Of a DNA stretch of 64,000 nucleotides, positions 35,068 through 45,941 are shown piece after piece. The position numbers and the translations under genes were made by a program. The notes beneath the pieces are model-generated. The model had not been told where the DNA came from, did no database searches, and saw nothing but the letters and a program-made list of their open reading frames with translations. How positions within the stretch are numbered: position 1 is the stretch's first letter; every line of letters begins with the position of its first letter. The DNA lies in the NCBI RefSeq assembly GCF_026210795.1, contig NC_089436.1, positions 3,534,001 through 3,598,000 on the forward strand, written 5' to 3'. This DNA comes from Rhizophagus irregularis (taxonomy: Eukaryota > Glomeromycota > Glomeromycetes > Glomerales > Glomeraceae).

Positions 35068-36746
35068 TTTTTTTTTTTTTTTTTTTGTGGAGCTAATGAC
35101 GTCACAAAGACGATTTTTATTAATTTTGTAGATAATAGGCCTGTAAGTCCAAAAAACTCGGTGGCAACGAATCATACAAAAAATCTAAGTATACAACTAA
35201 ACACGTAGAAGTATACCTACGATGCTACACGTTTACGAACAAATTACAAAAAAAGACTAAACTCCCACTCGTAAAGCAGAAAATCCACCCAATAAGCTAG
35301 AATAACTCCCAACTACCAAATGAATTACCGCCTAACAAGCTAGAAATAATAAGAAAAAAAATAAATGAAAAATAAATTCTAAAACCTAAATTAATAAAAA
35401 TATCTTTAAACTAATTTACGCAGCAAATCTAAAATTTCTGCTAAAACTTTATCCTTTGATTTACTACAGGACTTGTCCTTTTTGTTCTTTTGTCCATCAG
35501 GCTTTTTGGACGTCGTCTCTTCTGGTTTCTTCTTGGAATTCTTCGAATTCTGTTGAGTTTTCTCAGTCTTCTGACTTCTTGAAGTTTGATTACGGTTCTT
35601 ATTGGCGTCACCGCCACGTGACCTTGTTGGTTGCATCGGAGGAGCGTGCCGATTCCATGACAGATTATAATTTTCCCAAATTACCTGATTTTCTAATGCT
35701 GCGCGCATATCAACCCACCTTTCGAAAAAACCAAGTAACTTACGTTCCCCTCTCGCTGTTTGTATAATTTTAAAACTTTTCAATCCTTTTATCGCAGAAA
35801 GGAAAGAATGTGGGTGACGGTCAGTCCATAAGGCTGCTAGAGTCATTGAATCTGGTATCTTATGAATCGTAGCTTGGAACTTCTCACGTTGTTTTCTTTC
35901 TTTGAGAGTCCACCTTGCTGGAAACCATCGTACTGGTATCCCTCCTAAATCCGTAGTCCATACCGGATCTTCATTAACTTCGAATTGGGCTAACCGAAAG
36001 GTACTTAATTCTATTTTCAAACGGAGCGTTTGATATTTTCTTTGTGGCTTCATTTGTAAAGAAATAGTTTTCCCCCATAAAGTTAGTTCCTTCAGTATAT
36101 CTTCAGGAGTCCAGGATACCGGAATGTCATACACCAAAATGTCTCTGACTCGCGATGTATCATCATTGGTAGGTATATGTCCAGTTATTACATTTTTAAC
36201 CAAATTTTTATTCGACTTCTTTTTTTGCTTCGAAGACTTTGTCAAATCCACGTCCATATTTTCTTGTTGTATTACATGTTGCGGCTGTGTAATATCAACT
36301 ATTAAGGGCGTGGCTGTGTTTAGATTGTGATCCAAAAGTGATTGATCAACATTAGGTTGTGTACCAGATGATTCCGCGATCGTCCGATCTTGAACATCAG
36401 AAGACTTATCAATCGGCCGATTTATATTCAAATCTCGATCATCATCCATTAGATCATCATCATCAGCTTCTAAATTCGGTTGAAAAGGTATTGCGTCATA
36501 ATCTAACTCTTCTGAGTCAGAATTATTCGAGGAATCGAGTTGGGTTTTTGAAATCTTTTTTTTTGATTTTTTTGATTTCTTTGATTTTTTGGACTTTTTG
36601 TAACTTCTAGGTAGAAATTCCAGCTGTCTTTCCAGTTCCTCCCGCTTTTAATTTGTTGTTGTAATAGTATAGTTAAACTTTCATCATTTTCCAACTTCTT
36701 AGTTTGAATTGCGGCGAAGGCTTCTGAAGCGGAATACATAGCAACT
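35068..36746 (-). mobile_element. 5'-truncated ORF1-only retroposon (copy B)
   Basis: Inserted in - orientation: the left side starts with a T-run (poly-A tail on the - strand), then the 3' UTR shared with copy A (GCTAATGACGTCACAA, TAAAGCAGAAAATCCACC, AATAAGCTAGAATAACTCCC), the ORF, and an abrupt end at 36746 inside the region matching codon ~95 of copy A. AGGAATTTGTAATTATT lies at both borders (35051-35067 and 36747-36763). Tail, 5' truncation and a 17-bp duplication are hallmarks of target-primed reverse transcription. Confidence 0.85.
35406..36735 (-). pseudogene. ORF1-type protein of copy B, truncated and frameshifted
   Basis: The frame 36449-35406 (347 aa) is about 90 % identical by eye to the C-terminal part of the copy A protein, including RDILVYDIPVSWTPEDILKE, TLRLKIELSTF, PVWTTDLGGIPVRWFPARW and the common end AEILDLLRKLV. 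Upstream, 36735-36655 reads MYSASEAFAAIQTKK...LLQQQIK in another frame. A missing base near 36650 separates the two parts. The first ~90 codons of copy A are absent. The Lys/Ser-rich stretch before the domain survives only in the shifted frame. Confidence 0.75.
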
Positions 36747-36763
36747 AGGAATTTGTAATTATT

Positions 36764-38792
36764 TTTTTTTTTTTTTTTTGGTGAAGCTAATGACGTCACA
36801 AGGACGATTTTATTAATTTTGTAGATAAAAGGCCAGAAGTCTAAGACTATGGGCTACAAATCTTACAAAAAAACTAAGTATAAAACTAAATACATAGAAA
36901 TATACCTACGATGCTACACGTGAACGAACAAAAATACTAAAAAAAATACTAAACTCCCACTCGTAAAGCAGAAAATCCACCTAATAAGCTAGAATAACTC
37001 CCACCTACCAAATGAATTACCACCTAACAAGCTAGAAAAAATAAGAAAATTAAAAGTAAAATAAATTCTAAAACCTAAATTAATATTAAACTAATTTACG
37101 CAGCAAATCTAAAATTTCCGCTAAAACTTTATTTTTTGATTTACTACGGGACTTGTCCTTCTTTTTCATTTGCTCTTCAGGCTTCTTGGATGTTGTCACT
37201 TCTGGTTTCTTCTTAGAATTCTTAGAATTCGATTGAGTTTTCTCAGTCTTCTGACTTCGTGAAGTTCGATTACGGTTCTTATTGGCGTCACCGCCATGTG
37301 ACCTTGTTGGTTGCGTCGGAGGAGCGTGCCGATTCCATGACAGATTATAATTTTCCCAAATTACCTGATTTTCTAATGCTGCGCGCATATCAACCCACCT
37401 TTCAAAAAAACCAAGTAACTTGCGTTCCCCTCTCGCTGTTTGTACAATTTTGAAACCTTTCAATCCTTTTATCGCAGAAAGGAAAGAATGTGGGCGACGG
37501 TCGGTCCATAAGGCTGCTAGAGTCATAGAATCTGGTATCTTGTGAATCGTAGCTTGGAACTTCTCACGTTGTTTTCTTTCTTTGAGAGTCCACCTTGCTG
37601 GAAACCATCGAACTGGTATCCCCCCTAAATCCGTAGTCCATACCGGATCTTCATTAACTTCGAATTGGGCTAACCGAAAGGTACTTAATTCTATTTTCAA
37701 ACGGAGCGTTTGATATTTTCTTTGTGGCTTCGTCTGTAAAGAAATAGTTTTCCCCCATAAAGTTAGTTCCTTCAGAATGTCTTCAGGAGTCCAGGATACC
37801 AGAACGTCATAAACCAAAATGTCTCTGACTCGCGATGCATCATCATCGGTAGGTGTATGACCAGTAATTACATTTTGAATTAAAGTTTTATTTGACTTCT
37901 TTTTTTTATTTGAAGATTTTGTCAAATTCGTCATTGTTGTTTCTTGTTGTGTTACTTGCTGCGGTTGAGGTGTAACATCAATTATCAATGGCGTTATTGT
38001 GACCGGAATAATTTCCATAAGAGAATGATCAACATTAGGTTGTGTACCAGATGATTCCGCGATCATCCGATTTTGATCAACATTAGTCTTAGAAATCGAC
38101 CGATCTATATTCAAATCTCGATCATCATCCATTTGATCATCACTATCAACTTCCCCTCTAGGTTCAAAAGTAATTACATCATCATCAAAGCCTTCTGACT
38201 CAGAATGATGTGAGGAATCGAGTTGGGATTTTGAAATCTTTTTTTTCGATTTTTTTGATTTCTTCGATTTTCTCGACTTGGACTTCTTGTACGACCCTGG
38301 TATTAACTCCATTAATCGTTCAGCTTCTTCCCGCCTACTAATTTCTTGCTGTAATGCCCCTGATAGAGTTTCGTCGCATTTCCGTATCTGGGCCTCTGCT
38401 GCGGTAAGACCTTCTGAAGCGGAAAGCATAGCAATATGCAGAAAAAAAGTGAAGCTTTCTGGAGTCATCTTATAACGAGAAGCCCTTCCTTCCCAGCTAT
38501 TAATTTCTTCGTCATTTAGGCCGAAATTATTTTGTATTATTCTACGTTGAACTTCTGTATCACGACCTGTAAAAAATGAAGAAGCTAGACTTTCAAAGTA
38601 ATTTATAAAACTTTGATAAACTTGTACTAAATATATTTCTTGCTCATATACTTTCGTCTGAAAGCTATTTTCAGCTATTTTAATAAGAGTTCTAACACTT
38701 TCCATAATAAAAAAACTTGAGTAAAAAATGTTTCATTTTTACTGCGGAATTGTTATGTTTTAATTATTTTGGGGAAAGAGTTTTTTTTTTTT
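36764..38792 (-). mobile_element. Full-length ORF1-only retroposon (copy A)
   Basis: Begins on the - strand at 38792 with an A-rich 5' end, an 87-bp leader and a 539-codon ORF, followed by about 320 bp of 3' UTR and a poly-A tail (T-run at 36764-36779). AGGAATTTGTAATTATT flanks it (36747-36763 and 38793-38809). There is no reverse transcriptase, endonuclease or RNase H, so mobilisation must have been in trans. Comparable in principle to ORF1-only L1 derivatives or to retrocopies of a host mRNA. Confidence 0.8.
37086..38705 (-). CDS. RRM-like ORF1 protein of retroposon, 539 aa
   Basis: An N-terminal helical region of about 150 residues (MESVRTLIKIAENSFQ...) leads to a Lys/Ser-rich block (KKSKSRKSKKSKKSKKK) typical of nucleic-acid binding or nuclear targeting, then an acidic/Gln-rich linker. 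A domain at about 290-460 opens VRDILVYDVLVSWTPEDIL (RRM-like beta-alpha) and continues with KYQTLRLKIEL, VWTTDLGGIPVRWFPARWTL and TMTLAAL-like segments. A basic RSQKTEK tail ends LAEILDLLRKLV. I recall such proteins as ORF1 upstream of reverse transcriptase in Rhizophagus LINE-type elements; here no ORF2 follows. Likely an RNA-binding chaperone of the retroposon (inference). The frame is intact from ATG at 38705 to TAA. Confidence 0.8.
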   Translation of the reverse strand: MESVRTLIKIAENSFQTKVYEQEIYLVQVYQSFINYFESLASSFFTGRDTEVQRRIIQNNFGLNDEEINSWEGRASRYKMTPESFTFFLHIAMLSASEGLTAAEAQIRKCDETLSGALQQEISRREEAERLMELIPGSYKKSKSRKSKKSKKSKKKISKSQLDSSHHSESEGFDDDVITFEPRGEVDSDDQMDDDRDLNIDRSISKTNVDQNRMIAESSGTQPNVDHSLMEIIPVTITPLIIDVTPQPQQVTQQETTMTNLTKSSNKKKKSNKTLIQNVITGHTPTDDDASRVRDILVYDVLVSWTPEDILKELTLWGKTISLQTKPQRKYQTLRLKIELSTFRLAQFEVNEDPVWTTDLGGIPVRWFPARWTLKERKQREKFQATIHKIPDSMTLAALWTDRRPHSFLSAIKGLKGFKIVQTARGERKLLGFFERWVDMRAALENQVIWENYNLSWNRHAPPTQPTRSHGGDANKNRNRTSRSQKTEKTQSNSKNSKKKPEVTTSKKPEEQMKKKDKSRSKSKNKVLAEILDLLRKLV

Positions 38793-38989
38793 AGGAATTT
38801 GTAATTATTAACACCATTATAGTGTTTAAATGAAAAACAAAAATAAATTTGGAATTCAATTTGCTGATCAGATTAGATTTGGTATGAAAATTTGTTGATC
38901 CTATTTTTGGTATTAGCAATTTGATCGGCCAATGTTAGTTTGTCATTATCAAAATATGGGCATGATCTGCACAATTTTTTTCCGGAAGT

Positions 38990-39055
38990 ATTATAGTACT
39001 TATTAATAGTACTAGACAGGACAGGACAAGACAAGACAGGACAGGACAGGGACAG
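38990..39055 (+). repeat. Microsatellite (ACAGG/ACAAG)n
   Basis: About ten pentamers GACAGGACAAGACAAGACAG and variants in a row. Confidence 0.9.
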
Positions 39056-39295
39056 AATTCTTAAACCACAATTTTGTGATTTAGAGCTTCCTGTGGTACT
39101 TTTATGTCATATTAAGTTTAACCATCAAATTGTAGGTTTTTTGGTAGAATTTTAATTTTGTTGATCATTTTTATTCACTAAATTTAAAAAAAAACACTTC
39201 AACCGCAAATTCACAATTCATTATAACACAAAAAAAAAATTTTTTATTTTTTAAAGAATGTTGTGTTAACATGTAATAAGTGATTAATAAAAAAA

Positions 39296-39506
39296 TATTT
39301 TGAAACATTTTTTAATTATTTTAACAAAAAAAATGTTGCGAAAACATTTTTTATTAATAAAAAAAACAGTTTCGCAACATTTTTTAATTGTTTTAATAGA
39401 AAATATTGCGAAACTGTTTCTTTAATAATAATTTTATAAAAAAAATGGTTTTCACAAACGTTTTTAATTATTTTAACAAAAAACGTCGCAAAAACGTTTT
39501 TTATTA
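39296..39506 (+). repeat. Tandem/inverted repeat of TTAATTATTTTAACAAAAAA units
   Basis: Three TTTTTAATTRTTTTAA blocks about 70-80 bp apart, each followed by TTGCGAAAACATTTTTTATTA or its inverse GTTTCGCAACATTTTTTAAT. The inverted TGTTGCGAAA/TTTCGCAACA motifs could form hairpins. Confidence 0.7.
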
Positions 39507-39510
39507 GGTC

Positions 39511-40094
39511 CATCACTCCTTTCGTCTCTCTTCAACTTTCCATTACTCCCTTTCGTCTCCCATCATCACTCCTCTTCATCTTCCCATTACTCCTTTTCGT
39601 CTCCCATCAATCTTTTTCATCTCCCATCAATCTTTTTCATCTCCCATCATTCTTTTTCATCTCCCATCACTCCTTTCGTCTCCCATCATTCTTTTTCGTC
39701 TCCCATCACTCCTCTTCATCTTCCCATCACTTCTTTTCATCTTCCATTACTCCTTTTCGTCTCCCATCACTCCTTTCGTCTCCCATCACTCTTTTTCGCC
39801 TCCTATCACTTCTTTTTGTCTCCCATCACTCCTTTTCATCTCCAAACACTTCTTTTTACCTCCCATCATTCCTCTTCATCTTTCCATCACTCTTTTTCGT
39901 CTCCCATCACTCCTTTTCGTCTCCCAACACTTCTTTTTGCCTCCCATCATTCCTCTTCATCTTTCCATCACCCTTTTTCGTCTCCCATCACTCCTCTCCA
40001 TCTTTCCATCACTCTTTTCGTCTCCCATCGTTCCTTTTCGTCTCCCATCACTCCTCTTCATCTTTCTATCACTCCTTTTCATCTCCCATCACTG
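39511..40094 (+). repeat. Minisatellite, 20-bp unit CTCCCATCACTCCTTTTCGT
   Basis: About 28 imperfect copies with variation at CACT/CATT/CAAT and TTCGT/TTCAT. It is nearly pure pyrimidine apart from one CAT and one G per unit. Open frames through it (39816-40217) are repeat artefacts. Confidence 0.9.
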
Positions 40095-41572
40095 GTCATT
40101 TTTTTTTTTTACAATAACTTCCACTTAAAAGATCTTTCAAAAGTATGTCAAGCTCCCCATGAAAATGACCTCTTGTTTAATATCCAAATATTTAGTCTTA
40201 CAAATAGAAAAAGGTAAAAAAAATTTCATTATGTTTTACTTTTTTATTTTTTTTGAAAATTTCAAAAAAAATTTTTATCTAACACTTTTTTAATTGATTA
40301 TTATAAGATCTACATGATCATCTTCACATTTTTAATTTTTTAATGAAAAAATATATTTAAAACTTTATTTATTTCTTTGAAGATCAATAAAAATCAACAA
40401 AATCAAAATACAAATATAAAACTTATTATTTGATTCCACAAGTTAATATGTAGTAAAAGTGGCATAAAAATGAATATTTTGCTAATGATATCAAAGAAGC
40501 AATATTGCAATAACAATGTTTATAGCTATATAACTATTAGCTATAGTATAAAATTCAACTATGAAGTTCACATGGTAGTATGGTACATTTCCAAAAAGAT
40601 GAAAATATGTATTAAGATTGGAGGACAAACTATAAATTAAGCAAAAAGTGAATAAATAAGGAAAGTCATGCAAGTGATGCAACTTCAAAAATATACTATC
40701 ATTGTTATCACTGATTTGGTCTGGAGTGATAACTAACGTCAGAGATGTCAATTGAACAGTTGTGATAAAAGGGTCAAATAGTAAGATTATAGGTGTTTTG
40801 ATAATTTTGCAACGAAGTATAGGGGTATCACTAATAATTCCTAGTAGAAAATTAATAATGATGGTAAATAATGTAAGAGTTTCTTAAAGATAAAAATCTA
40901 TTGAACAAATAATGACAACATAAAAGTAAAACAAGTAAAACACATGAAAAGTTTACTGCAAAAAAAACTAACAAACAAATCATATAAAAACACAATACTT
41001 CAGATAACACAATCTAAACTCTCTATTAGATCTACTCAGGTGTTAACAACTTTTATTCAAAAGAAAATATTGCTCTATATTGTTTACATTTTCACACATT
41101 TGAACTTATCAATATTATCCTATTATACTAATATGATTAGTCAATCAATTGTCCTTTCCTTATTGCAATTATCTGCAAAAATCTTTTTATTGCCATTTTG
41201 TATAAGTTCCACATGTCTATAAATCTCAAGAAACTTCTCTAGCTAACTAAAGCAATTTACTAATATTGTAATAATTAAACTGATACTTATATTTGAATAT
41301 TTATGAGTCAAAAGCAATAATAATACTAAAAATGGTTAATTAATGTAAGTAACTAATAAAACTAAAATATATTATAAGAAATGTTTCATATTGTAATAAA
41401 CTCAGCCATAATCATGGGATTTCTGCGCACTACATCATGTGACTTGTTCAATTTTCAACTTATTTAACTATTTCCATAGGTAACCCTAACAATAATTTTA
41501 AATAATTCTATCTTAAGCAAAAATTTTGGTAACACTATCATCAAATAACAAAATCACATTCTATTTATATCA
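40095..41572. other. Spacer
   Basis: No gene recognised. Open frames at 40491-40751 (-) and 40944-41222 (+) have no recognisable motifs and AT-biased composition. Confidence 0.45.
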
Positions 41573-41791
41573 GGACCCCAAAATATACATAAAAAGGTCA
41601 GATCCAAGTTTGCGTACAACTAGCCAAAAAACATGAAAATCTTTCCTTTTTTAGATAATTTCCGGTGAAAAGATATTTCCTTTTTGGTCACTCACCAAAA
41701 TTATCATAATTCCGGCCCTGAAAGAATGTGTACAGCTATTAGTAAAAATTTTTTGGCTGCCTCTGACCTTTCCATATATATTTCGGGGTCC
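41573..41791. mobile_element. MITE with GGACCCC ends, copy 1
   Basis: GGACCCCAAAATATACATA...GGTCAG is mirrored by CTGACC...ATATATATTTCGGGGTCC. The interior shares ATGAAAATCTTTCCTTTTTT, AGATAATTT and TTATCATAATTCCGGCCCTG with the copy at 45708-45941. No clear target duplication. Confidence 0.85.
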
Positions 41792-42146
41792 TTTTAAATT
41801 TATATTTTCATTGTATTAAATTGTTTTTAATTAAAGAAATATATCAATCACTAACATTTTAGGCAAAATGTCTTTCAACAAAATAAATGATTCAGTAGAG
41901 GAGTAGTCAGCAAAATGCAAATGCCTCTTCTGCAAAACTTCTAAAACTTCCCTTTAGCAAAATGACTTTGAAAAATCAGTTTCTGCGAAACAGACTTAGG
42001 TGAAATGTATTATAATCATTATAATTTATAAGAAATAATGAAATAAAAATAATAATATTTATTTTATTCAAAAATTGTAAATTACATAATCATATAAATA
42101 TTTTCTATATTATAATTGATAAATAATTCAATAAATAACAAGAATA

Positions 42147-45100
42147 TTAATCTTCAACTATACATTCAAAGCACTCAGACTTTTCTTGAATAATTTCCTG
42201 AACTATGAATTCGGACTTTTCTTGAGAAAAAATTTCAGTAAATTTAGTCAATTTGCGACTTATATAATATACTTGTGGATGAGATTGCATAATAGAAGTA
42301 TTTGCTTGTTCTTGTTCTAAAGTTTTGTTTGCTTCTACAAATTCAAACATATCATCTTTTAATTGATTATCAATAATAGACACTTGATATTCATAATTTC
42401 CATCCCTGTTTATTTCATAATATTTATTAATACATCTAATCCATTCAGATACAATATTTTCAAGCATTTTTATGGTTGGTCTATTGGAGGGATTTGAATC
42501 CCAACATTTTTTCATTAAATCTATATAACATTTTGGTGTATTTTTCATAATTTCAGGACGTTTTTCTTGATTACAAATATCCAAGACAAGTTCAAGATCA
42601 TGTGCTTCATTATTAAATGGAGGAATACCTGATGTAAATTCCCACATCATCATTGAAAAACTATAAATATCACTTGCTGGAGTATAGGGCTCATTTCTTA
42701 ATATTTCAGGTGCCATATAAGGTAAAACTCCATAAATTTCATTAACCTTATTACCAGAATCACTTATAGGTTTACATAGTCCTAAATCAATAATAAATAA
42801 TTCATTGTAATTATCTGATATTAAAACATTACCATCATGAAAATCACCATGAGTTAAATTTGATTCATGAATTACTTTAAGTCCTAATATAATTGTTTTC
42901 AATAATTGTAGCTTATCCTGCCATTTAAATTTAATTATATCAGATAAACATTTTCTCAAACTTCCTTTTTTCGCATAACTCATTACAATTATATAATTTG
43001 AATTATTTGGATCTTGAGTAATTCCAAAGAATTGAATAAATTTTGAAAATGATTTTTTTTGACAATTATAATGATATTTCCACTATACAGATGAAAAAAA
43101 AATTAATATATTTTTTGCAAAAGAAAATAAAATTGCTATTAAAATAAATACTATACCTCATCCAGAAATTTACTATTTAAACTTGATGAATTATTAAGTA
43201 TTTTAAGAATAACCTCATAATCTATTTCTCTATTCCACTGTTGTTTTTTAAAATTCCAACTATAAATAGGTCCATCTAACCAGATAGCTTTATGGATTTC
43301 ACTAAATCCTCCTTTATCATAATAATCAATACTAGACAATTTATTATAAGGTATCCATTCTAAAACTTCATAACTATTTTTAGCATTTGATTGTGCTTCT
43401 TGAATAAATCTATCAATAAATTCATTTTTACTAGTCCACTTTGAAAAATCTTGTTGAAATCGTCTAGTATTACATTGTTGGCACCACTGATAATCAGTAT
43501 ATGGTTGCTTGCATTCATTACATAATTCAACATCATTTTTAGGATCTACTTTATCATTTTCTGCTACTTTTTGATACCAATAAAAAGCTTTTTCCAAATT
43601 CTTCTTTGTCCCTTCTCCATTATTATAACATTTTACTAAATCAAACATTGCTGTTTCATTACCATTTTCTGCTGCCTTTTGATACCAATAAAGGGCTTTT
43701 TCTAAATTCATTTCTGTTCCTTCTCCTTCTTTATAGCATATAGCTAAGCGATACATTGCATCTTTATAACCATTTTCTGCTGATTTTTGATACCAATGAA
43801 AGGCTTTTTCTAAATTTTTTTCTATTCTTTCTCCAATATAATATCTATTGGCTAAATTAAACATTGCTACTTCATTACCATTTTCTGCTGCTTTTTGATA
43901 CCAATGAAGGGCCTTTTCTAAATTCATTTCTGTTCCTTTTCCATTTTTATAACATATAGCTAAACTATTAATTGCACCAGTGTAACCATTTTCTGCAGAT
44001 ATTAGATACCAATGAAAGGCTTTTTCTAAATTCTTTTCTGTTCCTTCTCCATTATCATAACTATTGGCTAAATTATACATTGCACCAGTATGACCATTTT
44101 CTGCAGCTATTTGATACCAATGAAAGGCTTTTTCCAAATTCTTTACTGTTCCTTCTCCATTTTTATAACATGTAGCTAAATTAAATGTTGCTTTTTTATT
44201 ACCATTTACTGCTGCTTTTTGATACCAATGAAAGGCTTTTTCTAAATTCTTTTCTGTTTTTTTTCCATTATAATAATAACTATTGGCTAAATTAAACATT
44301 GCATTCTCATTGCCATTTTCTGCTGCTTTTTGATACCAATAAAAGGCTTTTTCTAAATTTTTTTTTGTTCCTTCTCCATTTTTATAACATATAGCTAAAT
44401 TAAACATTGCATTTTCATCACCATTTCCTGCTGCTTTTTGATACCAATGAAAGGCTTTTTCTGAATTCTTTTCTGTTCCTTCTCCAAATTCATAACATGT
44501 ACCTAAATTAAACATTGCAATGTTATTACCATTTTCTGCTGCTTTTTGATACCAATGAAAAGCTTTTTCTAAATTCTTTTCTGTTCCTCTTCCATATTCA
44601 TAACACATGGCTAAATAATTCATTGCATTTCCATTACCATTTCCTGCTGCTTTTTGATACCAATAAAAGGCTTTTTCTAAATTCTCTTCTGTTCCTTCTC
44701 CAGAATCATAACTACTGGCTAAATTAAACATTGCATCAGTATATCCATTTTCTGCAGCTATTTGATACCAGTGAAAGGCTTTTTCCAAATTCTTTTCTGT
44801 TCCTTTTCCATTTTTATAACATAATGCTAAATTATTAATTGCATCAGTATAACCATTTTCTGCAGCTATTTGATGCCAATAAAAGGCTTTTTCTGAATTC
44901 TTTTCTGTTCCTATTCCATATTTATAAGATACAGCTAAATTAAACATTGCAATTTTATCACCATTTTCTGCTGCTTTTTGATACCAATGAAAGGCTTTTT
45001 CTAAATTCTTTTCTGTTCCTATTCCATTTTCATAATATACGGCTAATCTATTCATTGCATTAATATATCCATTTTCTGCTGCTTTTTGATACCAATAAAA

Positions 45101-45415
45101 GGCTTTTTCTAAATTCTTTTCTGTTCCTTCTCCATTATTATAACTATTGGCTAAATTAAAAATTGCTTCAATGTGATCTTTTTCTGCTGCTTTTTGATAC
45201 CAATAAAGGGCTTTTTTTAAATTCTTTTCTGTTCCTTCTCCATCTCTATATCTATTGGCTAAATTAAATATTTCTACTTTATCACCATTTTCTGCTGATC
45301 TTTCTAAAGAATTAATACATTCTTTACACCATAATTCTTTAGTAAATGGTTTACAACAATTTTTGGTATTTATTGTATCAGTATCGATATTTAAATTACT
45401 AAGGTTAGTTTCCAT
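42147..45415 (-). CDS. Sel1-repeat array fused to protein kinase, 2 exons, 1064 aa
   Basis: Exon 1 is 45415-43157 (753 codons) and exon 2 is 43082-42147; the 74-bp intron (43156-43083) has GTATAG donor, TATAG acceptor and phase 0, joining FLDE to WKYHYN. Residues ~20-36 carry a cysteine knuckle (NCCKPFTKELWCKEC). Residues ~45-620 are 16 Sel1 repeats of 36 residues. A second knuckle (CNECKQPYTDYQWCQQC) follows at ~635, then a kinase domain at ~685-960. Kinase motifs: GGFSEIHKA (Gly loop), EVILKIL (beta-3 Lys), THGDFHDGNVLI (catalytic Asp and Asn, HRD Arg missing), IDLGLC (DLG for DFG) and MAPEIL. The Mg-binding residues are present, so it may be active; the missing HRD Arg suggests regulation without activation-loop phosphorylation. 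This is an expanded lineage-specific family. The best-supported gene here. Confidence 0.93.
43550..45290 (-). repeat. 108-bp tandem repeat x 16 within the Sel1-kinase gene
   Basis: Each unit encodes one Sel1 repeat (EKAFHWYQKAAENG core) and keeps exact 36-codon length except small changes, so the array can expand or contract without losing frame. Several units are nearly identical in DNA. Confidence 0.9.
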
Positions 45416-45707
45416 TTGGTTATTTTAGAAATTATTAAAAAAAAAATTTTTTTTTTTAATCAATATGCCATAAATGAGTTACTAAAAAGGGAATATTTAA
45501 CCAAAAGTAGAAGTTACAATAAATGATTTTTTTTTTCGGGTCATATTTTTTCCGATGCACTGATCTGCATTATACTCAAATTCTAAAAAAAAGTTTTCTA
45601 TTGAAACAAGATTGGTCCGATGTGTTGAATTTCACCGTGTTTCAGTATAGTAGACATACGCAAAATTTCAATCAATTTATGTATTTTAACATCCTATTGT
45701 TTAAATA

Positions 45708-45941
45708 GGACCCAGAAATATATATAGAAGGGTCAGGTTTGGGTTAGCGTATTTTGAACTATAATAAATCATGAAAATCTTTCCTTTTTTAGATAATTTT
45801 TAATAATACCAATCAGAATTTTATTTCCTATTATAGTAACTGACTGACATTATCATAATTCCGGCCCTGAAAAAATGTGTACAGCTCGTATTAAAAAATT
45901 TCTTTTCATCACCTGACCCCTATATATATATTTCTGGGTTC
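45708..45941. mobile_element. MITE with GGACCC ends, copy 2
   Basis: GGACCCAGAAATATATATA is mirrored by TATATATATTTCTGGGTTC. TTTAAATA stands directly before it (45700-45707), and TTTAAATA recurs two bases after its right end. Same family as 41573-41791; the two copies bracket the Sel1-kinase gene. Confidence 0.85.

Noticed and set aside
39816-40217. 133-codon Ser/His/Phe-rich frame
   Set aside because: It is a translation of the 20-bp minisatellite.
43972-44727. + strand frames of 67-70 codons
   Set aside because: Antisense of the Sel1 repeats; periodicity comes from the 108-bp unit.
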